DNA of 7,063 nucleotides from Actinoplanes liguriensis (GTDB lineage Bacteria > Actinomycetota > Actinomycetes > Mycobacteriales > Micromonosporaceae). The notes below the pieces were generated by a model. The model was not told where the DNA came from and did no database searches. It saw only the letters and a list, made by a program, of their open reading frames with translations. The stretch covers positions 15,464-22,526 of the forward strand of contig KL571347.1 in the NCBI GenBank assembly GCA_000715855.1, given 5' to 3'. Shown here piece by piece: positions 1-4,992 of the stretch (position 1 is the stretch's first letter; each line of letters begins with the position of its first letter). The position numbers were made by a program, and so were the translations under genes.

Positions 1-329
1 GCCGGTCCCGGATGAACCGCGCCGACCGGGCGAGCCGCGAGTTCCGCCGGTACGACTACGGGGCCCGGCTCAGCGTCCGCACCCTGGCCGCCGAGCCGGA
101 GCCGGACACCTACCTGCAGAAACTCGACGCCGAGAAGTACGTGAAGCTGATCGAGCGGGTGACCGCCGAGGCGGTGCTCGACCACCTGGAGCGGCACGAC
201 GTCGACACGGCGGAGTTCAGCCGCCGGGTGAGCGTGATCCAGGACAACTCCATCCACATCAGTGGAAACACGTTTCAGGCCGCGACGGCGATCGGCGTCA
301 CCGGCACTGTCACCCAACCGCAGAACTGA
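1..329 (+). CDS. Hypothetical protein, 5'-truncated, with C-terminal BASS/RHIM-like motif
   Basis: I do not recognise the family. The frame is open to the left edge, with its first whole codon at position 3. The first ATG (12) has no ribosome binding site in the bases visible upstream, so this is probably the C-terminal part of a longer protein. Numbered from that ATG, 105 residues are visible. Residues 34-77 are charged and helix-prone, rich in Leu, Glu and Arg. Residues 78-102 switch to a short beta-prone stretch of Gly, Thr, Ile and Val, containing SGNTF then TAIGVTG, and the protein ends at Asn105. The next protein carries a matching motif at its N-terminus, and only 8 bases separate the two genes, so they are probably co-transcribed. 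Known for the comparison: actinobacterial effector-type proteins of amyloid signalling pairs carry such motifs at their C-terminus. That this is one of them is inference. The end is certain; the true start lies outside the window or is unproven. Confidence 0.72.
   Translation, partial: RSRMNRADRASREFRRYDYGARLSVRTLAAEPEPDTYLQKLDAEKYVKLIERVTAEAVLDHLERHDVDTAEFSRRVSVIQDNSIHISGNTFQAATAIGVTGTVTQPQN
243..317 (+). other. C-terminal amyloid-signalling-like motif (copy 1)
   Basis: This encodes residues 78-102 of the first protein: Asp-Asn-rich entry, then I-x-I-S-GNTF, four residues, TAIG, and a final Gly-Thr-Val. Compared without gaps with copy 2 over 22 residues (79-100 here, 7-28 there), 11 are identical. 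The GNTF and TAIG blocks hold eight of these. The small, hydrophobic and Gly/Asn composition and the I-G core resemble RHIM/BASS3-type amyloid motifs. This is judged by eye, not by a profile search. Confidence 0.5.
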
Positions 330-335
330 GGAGAG
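328..335 (+). promoter_or_regulatory. Ribosome binding site for the 338 start
   Basis: The sequence GAGGAGAG overlaps the TGA stop of the upstream gene and ends 2 bases before the ATG at 338. Its GGAG core (330-333) lies 4 bases before the start codon. It supports ATG 338 as the true start and suggests coupled translation of the two short genes. Confidence 0.6.
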
Positions 336-337
336 CG

Positions 338-697
338 ATGGCCCCGACCGGCGGCGACCGGTTCACCATCACCGGCAACACGTTCCACGGCCCGACCGCG
401 ATCGGCCTGCCGGGCGGCGTGGTTCACCAGTCGCAACACGTCTCGCCGGCCATCGCCGTCGCGAACCAGATCGACGAGGTTCGCCGGCTCATCGCCGCCG
501 AGCCCGCCGTGGTCGACGACCGGGCCGCGGCCGGCAACGACCTGGCGGGTATCGAACGCGAGCTGGCCCGGCCGCACACCGACCCGCTCGTGCTCGACAC
601 GATGCTGCGCCGATTGGCCGGGCGGGCGGTGGCCGGCACCGCGCTGATCGAGGCGGTGCTGACGCTCGCCGACATGATCGGCCGATATCTCGGATAA
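338..697 (+). CDS. Small hypothetical protein: N-terminal BASS/RHIM-like motif plus helical domain
   Basis: A complete 119-residue protein of no family I can name with certainty. ATG 338 is chosen because of the GAGGAGAG just upstream and because the motif lies immediately after this start. Residues 7-34 form a beta-prone Gly/Thr/Ile-rich segment (TITGNTF, then GPTAIGLPGG) that matches the C-terminal motif of the upstream protein. Residues 38-118 look entirely helical. By eye there are four amphipathic segments, near 38-54, 56-78, 82-97 and 98-118, with the last two rich in Ala/Leu and ending MIGRYLG. There is no signal peptide or membrane segment. In BASS systems the partner with an N-terminal motif is usually a large NLR-type ATPase. 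Here there is only a small helical bundle, so it could be an adaptor, a stripped-down effector or a regulator (inference). It lies 8 bases after its neighbour and probably shares its transcript. There are no catalytic residues to point to. Confidence 0.78.
   Translation: MAPTGGDRFTITGNTFHGPTAIGLPGGVVHQSQHVSPAIAVANQIDEVRRLIAAEPAVVDDRAAAGNDLAGIERELARPHTDPLVLDTMLRRLAGRAVAGTALIEAVLTLADMIGRYLG
356..439 (+). other. N-terminal amyloid-signalling-like motif (copy 2)
   Basis: This encodes residues 7-34 of the 119-residue protein. The core blocks GNTF (13-16) and TAIG (20-23), followed by a Gly, match copy 1. At the DNA level, 32 of 42 bases agree between 264-305 and 374-415, which fits either an old duplication or strong constraint in a high-GC genome. 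The Gln/His/Ser-rich tail (HQSQH) is also typical of polar-zipper-like amyloid ends, though that is only suggestive. Confidence 0.5.
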
Positions 698-922
698 CCG
701 GTTCCACTTCGGCCGGATTCAATGAATGTTTCGGCGATAATAGGCGGTGCCGCTGGCCGCAACATTCCCGAAATCAGTCATCCTTTCGGTTGGTGACCAC
801 AGTAGAACGGCGGATTCCCCTACGCCACAACGGTTTTGGCCCGGCATGTCCACTTTGGTATTGCGGCGGCGTTTCCGCCTCGAAAACGTTCCCGGTGGAC
901 TGCAGCAATGCCGACAGTGGTC

Positions 923-953
923 TTGATGAACAGGTACGCCCGGTGGTTAGTGT
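923..953 (+). promoter_or_regulatory. Candidate housekeeping-type promoter for the glycan operon
   Basis: A TTGATG at 923-928 resembles the -35 TTGACA. A TAGTGT at 948-953 fits the actinobacterial -10 pattern TANNNT. The spacer is 19 bases, at the long end of what such promoters use. Transcription would start near 960, giving a leader of about 50 bases before the TTG start at 1011. This is sequence resemblance only; the gap has other weak options, such as GATAAT at 736-741, which lacks a matching -35. Confidence 0.3.
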
Positions 954-992
954 CCTTTTCAGAACGGCAGGAGTTGGGGCCTGCCGATTTCC

Positions 993-1001
993 GGGAAGAG
1001 G
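993..1001 (+). promoter_or_regulatory. Ribosome binding site deciding the TTG start at 1011
   Basis: GGGAAGAGG ends 9 bases before the TTG at 1011, an ordinary spacing. The next in-frame candidate, ATG 1026, would be 24 bases away from it. This favours the TTG start, although ATG 1026 would only remove five residues (MAAAV) ahead of the first membrane segment. Confidence 0.5.
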
Positions 1002-1010
1002 CATAGAACA

Positions 1011-2261
1011 TTGGCTGCCGCCGTCATGGTTTTCGTCTCGGTAATTCTCTCCGCATTCGCGGCGGTCACGCTGTGGTGGACGATGCACGCCTGGCGTACG
1101 CCGGAGACCCTGGCCGCCACCCGGTTCGCGCCACCGGACGGGGAGCAGCACCTGACCTTCTCGCTGCTGGTTCCGGCCCGGCACGAGCAGGCCGTCCTGG
1201 AGCACACCGTGCAGCGGCTGCTCCGGTCCACGCACGAGGCCTTCGAGATCATCATCATCGTCGGGCACGACGATCCGGCGACCGCCGAGGTGGCCGATCG
1301 GGTCGCCGCCACCGCGCCGGGACGGATCCTGGTGGTCACCGACCACAACCTGGTGAAGAACAAGCCGCGGGCGCTCAACACCGCACTGCCGTACGCCCGG
1401 GGCGACGTCGTCGGCGTGTTCGACGCCGAGGACCAGGTGCATCCCGAACTGCTGGAGCACGTGGACCACGCGTTCCGCGCGACCGGCGCCGACGTCGTGC
1501 AGGGCGGCGTCCAGCTGATCAACTTCCATTCGAGCTGGTACAGCCTGCACAACTGCCTGGAGTACTTCTTCTGGTTCCGCAGCCGGCTGCACCTGCACGC
1601 CAAGAAGGGGTTCATCCCGCTCGGCGGCAACACCGTCTTCGTGCGTACGGACGTGCTGCGCCGCGCGAACGGCTGGGACGGCACCTGCCTCGCCGAGGAC
1701 TGTGACCTGGGCGTGCGACTGTCGAGCCGCGGGTCCAAGGTGGTCGTGGCGTACGACTCGACGATCGTCACCCGCGAGGAGACCCCGCACTCGCTGCACG
1801 GCCTGCTCAAGCAGCGCACCCGGTGGCACCAGGGCTTCCTGCAGGTGCTGCGCAAGGGCGAGTGGCGCCGGCTGCCCACGCTGCGTCAGCGCCTGCTGGC
1901 CCGCTACACCCTGGCCGGCCCGTTCCTGCAGGCGTTCTCCGGGGTGGTCATCCCGGTCGGCGTGGCGATCGCGCTCTGGGCGAACCTGCCCGTGCTCGTC
2001 GCCCTGTTCACGTTCCTGCCGGTGCTGCCGATGGCGGCCACGCTCCTGTTCCAGGTGATCGGCCTGCGCGACTTCGGCAAGGAGTACGACCTGAGAATCA
2101 GATGGCATCACTACGCCCGATTGGTCCTCGGCGCCTTCCCGTACGCCCTGGTCCTGGCGACCGCGGCGCTGCGAGCCGTGTGGCGCGAGTACACCGGCCG
2201 CCGCAACTGGGAGCTGACCTCCCACGTCGGGGCGCACCTGAACGAGGCGGTGCCGGCGTGA
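1011..2261 (+). CDS. Membrane GT2 glycosyltransferase, processive synthase-like
   Basis: This 416-residue protein should polymerise or transfer sugars from a nucleotide-sugar at the inner face of the membrane. Residues 6-26 form an N-terminal membrane segment. The GT-A catalytic domain follows: a strand SLLVPARHE (51-59), the acidic pair D87-D88, KNKPRALN (116-123), the DAED form of the DxD metal site (138-141), LAEDCD (227-232) carrying the likely catalytic base D230 (the TED position of cellulose synthase), and QRTRW (268-272), the QxxRW motif of processive GT2 enzymes. Hydrophobic segments near 302-324, 325-351 and 369-390 form the C-terminal membrane part. The motif set matches cellulose/hyaluronan/chitin synthase-like enzymes, but the length is nearer that of short bacterial GT2 proteins and there is no PilZ domain. 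The sugar and linkage cannot be read. It heads the operon, and its TGA overlaps the next start. The TTG start is supported by GGGAAGAGG upstream; an in-frame stop at 948-950 limits any extension. Confidence 0.88.
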   Translation: MAAAVMVFVSVILSAFAAVTLWWTMHAWRTPETLAATRFAPPDGEQHLTFSLLVPARHEQAVLEHTVQRLLRSTHEAFEIIIIVGHDDPATAEVADRVAATAPGRILVVTDHNLVKNKPRALNTALPYARGDVVGVFDAEDQVHPELLEHVDHAFRATGADVVQGGVQLINFHSSWYSLHNCLEYFFWFRSRLHLHAKKGFIPLGGNTVFVRTDVLRRANGWDGTCLAEDCDLGVRLSSRGSKVVVAYDSTIVTREETPHSLHGLLKQRTRWHQGFLQVLRKGEWRRLPTLRQRLLARYTLAGPFLQAFSGVVIPVGVAIALWANLPVLVALFTFLPVLPMAATLLFQVIGLRDFGKEYDLRIRWHHYARLVLGAFPYALVLATAALRAVWREYTGRRNWELTSHVGAHLNEAVPA

Positions 2262-3808
2262 CCGCGATTGAGCTGGCCCGGCCGATCTCCGTCGTCCCGG
2301 CGGCGGCCCACGACGTACGCGCAAGAAGGGATCTGTTTCTTGCCCTGGGTCTGACCGCGGTGATCGTCACGCTGCTGGCCTGGAACATCACCGGCTTCCC
2401 GTCGGCCAGTGACGACGAGGGCACCTACCTGGCGCAGGCCTGGGCGGTGCAGCACGGCCGTGGACTCGCGCACTACACCTACTGGTACGACCATCCGCCG
2501 CTGGCCTGGATCCAGCTGGCCGGGCTCTCCTGGATCCCGGCGGCGCTCGCGCCCGGCCTGACCGCCGTGGCCGCCGGGCGGATCGCGATGCTGCCGGTCC
2601 AGGCGGTCGGCCTGCTGCTGGTCTACCTGGTGAGCCGGCGCGTCGGCATGCCGCGCTGGGCGGCCTCGCTGGCGCTGATCACGTACGGACTGTCGCCGCT
2701 CTACCTGACGATGGGACGGCAGATCTACCTCGACTCGTTCGCGGTGGTGTGGATGCTCGGGGCGCTCGCGCTGGCCCTGTCGCCGCGCAAGCACCTGTGG
2801 CACTTCGCGGCGGCCGGCGGCGCGGCCGCGGTGGCCGTCCTGTCGAAGGAGACGATCGCCGTCGTCCTGCCGGCGGTGCTGCTGGCCCTGTGGCAGAACG
2901 CGGCGCGCAGCTCGACCCGGCCGTGGGCGTTCGGCGCGTTCGTGAGCGGGCTCGTGCTGGTCGGCTGCTTCTACCCGCTCTACGCGGTGCTGCGCGGTGA
3001 GCTGTTCCCGGGGGCGGGGCACGTCTCGCTGATCGGCGCCTGGCAGTTCCAGCTCGGCTCCCGGTCGGGCTCGGGCAGCGTCTTCGCCTCCGGGTCGGGC
3101 GCGTCGTCGCTGCTGCACTCGTGGCTCTACTACGACGCGGTGATCCTGATCGCGGGGGCGGTGGCGAGTTTCGCCGGTCTCGTGCTGCGCCAGGTGCGGC
3201 CGGTGGCCCTGGCCGGCGCCATCCTCGTCCTGGTCGCCCTGCGGCCGGGTGGTTACCTGCCCGCGATGTACGTCGTGCAGGTCCTCCCGTTCTTCGCGAT
3301 CGCGATCGCCGGCGTGATCGCCGCCGTCGTCGCCGCCCTGCCACCCGTGCACGTCCGATGGCGGTGGGCGGTGCTCGCCCCCGCGGTCCTCCTCACGGTC
3401 GCCGTGATCGCCCCGCGCTGGTACGTGGGTGACCGCCGGGCGCTGGGCACGAACGACAACGCGCCGTACGCGCAGGCCGCCGCCTACCTCAACGAGCAGC
3501 TGCCGGGCAGCCGGGGCGGGACCGTCGTGGTCGACGACGTGCTCTGGCTCGACTGCGTGGACGCCGGTTATCCGCCCGACAAGGTCCTCTGGTTCTACAA
3601 GGTCGACCTCGACTCGGCGGTCGCCGGGCGGCTGCCGGGCGGCTGGCGCGACGTCGACTACATCGTCTCGACGCCGGCCATGCGGCAGGACCCGAACAGC
3701 CTGCCCACCGTACGGACCCTGCTGACGAACTCGACAGTGATCGCCTCGTTCGGCCCGCAGGACGGCCGGATCGAGATTCGCCGTGTGGACAAGGGAGCAA
3801 CCGCATGA
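2258..3808 (+). CDS. Polytopic GT-C glycosyltransferase (PMT/ArnT-like)
   Basis: This 516-residue integral membrane protein is expected to transfer a sugar from a polyprenyl-phosphate donor to an acceptor on the outer side of the membrane. The first membrane segment (26-43) is followed by a loop with D52-D53-E54-G-T-Y, the place where GT-C enzymes keep their catalytic acidic residue. YDHPPL (77-82) and LSKET (195-199) match conserved positions of the PMT_2/ArnT group. Roughly ten further hydrophobic segments run to about residue 385, and a soluble extracytoplasmic domain occupies about 390-516. A Ser/Gly-rich loop at 268-284 is unusual. The GTG start at 2258 overlaps the preceding TGA by 4 bases and has GAGG at 2244-2247. 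The frame is open further upstream, but that part reads as an Arg/Pro/Gly/Ala-rich shadow of the GT2 gene. The neighbouring DPMS-like gene could supply its lipid-linked donor. Acceptor unknown: glycan, protein or lipid are all possible. Confidence 0.86.
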   Translation: MTAIELARPISVVPAAAHDVRARRDLFLALGLTAVIVTLLAWNITGFPSASDDEGTYLAQAWAVQHGRGLAHYTYWYDHPPLAWIQLAGLSWIPAALAPGLTAVAAGRIAMLPVQAVGLLLVYLVSRRVGMPRWAASLALITYGLSPLYLTMGRQIYLDSFAVVWMLGALALALSPRKHLWHFAAAGGAAAVAVLSKETIAVVLPAVLLALWQNAARSSTRPWAFGAFVSGLVLVGCFYPLYAVLRGELFPGAGHVSLIGAWQFQLGSRSGSGSVFASGSGASSLLHSWLYYDAVILIAGAVASFAGLVLRQVRPVALAGAILVLVALRPGGYLPAMYVVQVLPFFAIAIAGVIAAVVAALPPVHVRWRWAVLAPAVLLTVAVIAPRWYVGDRRALGTNDNAPYAQAAAYLNEQLPGSRGGTVVVDDVLWLDCVDAGYPPDKVLWFYKVDLDSAVAGRLPGGWRDVDYIVSTPAMRQDPNSLPTVRTLLTNSTVIASFGPQDGRIEIRRVDKGATA

Positions 3809-4992
3809 CCGTCACCACCGACCTGGCTCTGCCCGGCAAGGTTCGCGCGAGGATGCGCGGCACCATCGGCGAGCTGCCCGTACGGACGGCCCTGCGGCAG
3901 ACGATCGTGGTGCCGACCTTCAACGAGCGGGACAACATCGCCACGCTGCTCGAACGGCTCACCGCCGCGCTGCCGGCCGGCGAGACCGAGATCGTGTTCG
4001 TCGACGACAGCACCGACGACACCCCCGCGGTGATCCGGGCGGCGGCCGAGGGCTGCCCGATCCCGGTGACCGTGCACCACCGCGAGAACGGCGTCGGCGG
4101 GCTCGGCGGCGCGGTCGTCGAGGGCATGCGGCTGGCCCGCGGCGAGTGGATCGTGGTCATGGACGCCGACCTGCAGCACCCGCCGGAGATCGTGCCCGAC
4201 CTGATCGGGGCGGGCGCCCGGGACGGCGCGGACCTGGTCGTCGGCAGCCGGTACGCGGGCGGCGGCAACCGTGACGGCCTGGCCGGCGGATACCGGCGGA
4301 TCGTCTCCGGCGGCTCGACCGCCGTCACCAAGGTGATCTTCCGGAACTCGCTGCTGCAGGTCAGCGACCCGATGAGCGGGCTGTTCGCGATCCGGGCCAG
4401 CTCGCTGGAGGTCGGGGAGCTGCGCCCGCTCGGCTACAAGATCCTGCTGGAACTGATCGTCCGCAACCGTCCCGGCCGGATCGTCGAGGTGCCGTACTCG
4501 TTCCAGCCGCGGCACGCCGGCGAGTCCAAGTCGTCGCTGGCCGAGGGCCTCCGGTTCATCAAGCACCTCGGGCTGCTGCGCTTCGGCGCCCAGCGGTCCC
4601 GGATGCTGATCTTCGGGCTGATCGGCGTCTCCGGGCTGCTGCCCAACCAGGCGGTGCTCTGGGCGTTCACCGACCTGGCCGGCGTGCACTACCTGCCGGC
4701 CGCGGTGCTGGCGAACGTCGTCGCGGTCACCTGGAACTTCCTGCTGGTCGACCGGATCCTGTACCGCAGCCGCCGCGATCGGCCCCTCGTCAGCCGTTTC
4801 ACCCGGTTCTTCCTGCTCGGCAACGCCGACCTGCTGCTGCGCATCCCGCTGCTGGCGCTGCTGGTGGACGGCGTGCACCTGGGGGTGCTCTGGGCGAACC
4901 TGGTCACCCTGGTGGTGTCGTTCGTGGCCCGGTTCGTCATCTCCGACCGGGTGATCTACCGGCCACGCGCCTTGAAACCGGTGCCGGCATGA
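3805..4992 (+). CDS. DPMS-like GT2 fused to GtrA-type membrane domain
   Basis: This 395-residue two-part protein has an N-terminal enzyme (about 32-255) resembling dolichol/polyprenol-phosphate mannosyl- or glucosyltransferases. It shows VVPTFNE (35-41), VDDSTDDT (66-73), the metal-binding DADLQHPPE (120-128), SRY (148-150) and DPMSGLFAIR (188-197). Such enzymes move a hexose from GDP- or UDP-sugar to a polyprenyl phosphate at the cytoplasmic face. The C-terminal part (about 266-386) has four membrane segments, near 267-287, 294-314, 333-353 and 358-379. It fits the GtrA family, thought to help flip polyprenyl-phosphate sugars across the membrane. The fusion would make and translocate one donor. 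ATG 3805 overlaps the previous TGA by 4 bases and has GGGAG at 3793-3797. Immediately upstream lies a GT-C enzyme of a class that uses such donors, so the two probably work in sequence. Which sugar is carried is not visible. Confidence 0.9.
   Translation: MTVTTDLALPGKVRARMRGTIGELPVRTALRQTIVVPTFNERDNIATLLERLTAALPAGETEIVFVDDSTDDTPAVIRAAAEGCPIPVTVHHRENGVGGLGGAVVEGMRLARGEWIVVMDADLQHPPEIVPDLIGAGARDGADLVVGSRYAGGGNRDGLAGGYRRIVSGGSTAVTKVIFRNSLLQVSDPMSGLFAIRASSLEVGELRPLGYKILLELIVRNRPGRIVEVPYSFQPRHAGESKSSLAEGLRFIKHLGLLRFGAQRSRMLIFGLIGVSGLLPNQAVLWAFTDLAGVHYLPAAVLANVVAVTWNFLLVDRILYRSRRDRPLVSRFTRFFLLGNADLLLRIPLLALLVDGVHLGVLWANLVTLVVSFVARFVISDRVIYRPRALKPVPA

Larger units (their letters stand above)
698..1010. 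other. Lower-GC intergenic region between the two transcription units
   Basis: This is a 313-base gap without a convincing gene. Hand counts give 31/60 G+C for 721-780 and 34/60 for 781-840, against 45/60 for a typical coding row (2821-2880). It separates the two short genes from the glycan operon and contains the candidate promoter and ribosome binding site listed separately. Two small inverted repeats are present: CCGAAA/TTTCGG at 768-773 and 784-789, and GGCGG/CCGCC at 865-869 and 875-879. The 8-mer CCCGGTGG occurs at 891-898 and 939-946. None has a U-tract or matches an operator I recognise. Antisense open frames cross the region, but they lack ribosome binding sites and recognisable protein content. 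Confidence 0.6.

Noticed and set aside
768..789. CCGAAA/TTTCGG inverted repeat as terminator or operator
   Set aside because: A 6-base-pair stem with a 10-base loop, no T-tract and no match to an operator I know. Kept only as a remark on the gap.
865..879. GGCGG/CCGCC hairpin as a transcription terminator
   Set aside because: The stem is only 5 base pairs with no following T-tract, and it lies about 170 bases past the nearest stop. Such repeats are expected by chance at this GC content.
820..1011. Small - strand open frame of 63 codons in the gap
   Set aside because: No ribosome binding site or recognisable product; it overlaps the candidate promoter and leader of the operon.
1823..2257. 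Upstream extension of the GT-C reading frame
   Set aside because: It would overlap the GT2 gene by about 435 bases and adds only Arg/Pro/Gly/Ala-rich sequence. GTG 2258 with its 4-base overlap gives a normal N-terminus before the first membrane segment.
774..2324. Long open frame on the - strand across the gap and the first glycosyltransferase gene
   Set aside because: It is antisense to a gene with clear GT2 motifs. Its product is rich in Arg, Gln, Val and His with no recognisable domain, typical of a third-position GC shadow.
2111..3352. Open frame on the - strand opposite the GT-C gene
   Set aside because: It is a shadow of a membrane protein gene; the product is highly polar Arg/Gln/Asp with no domain, and there is no ribosome binding site in context.
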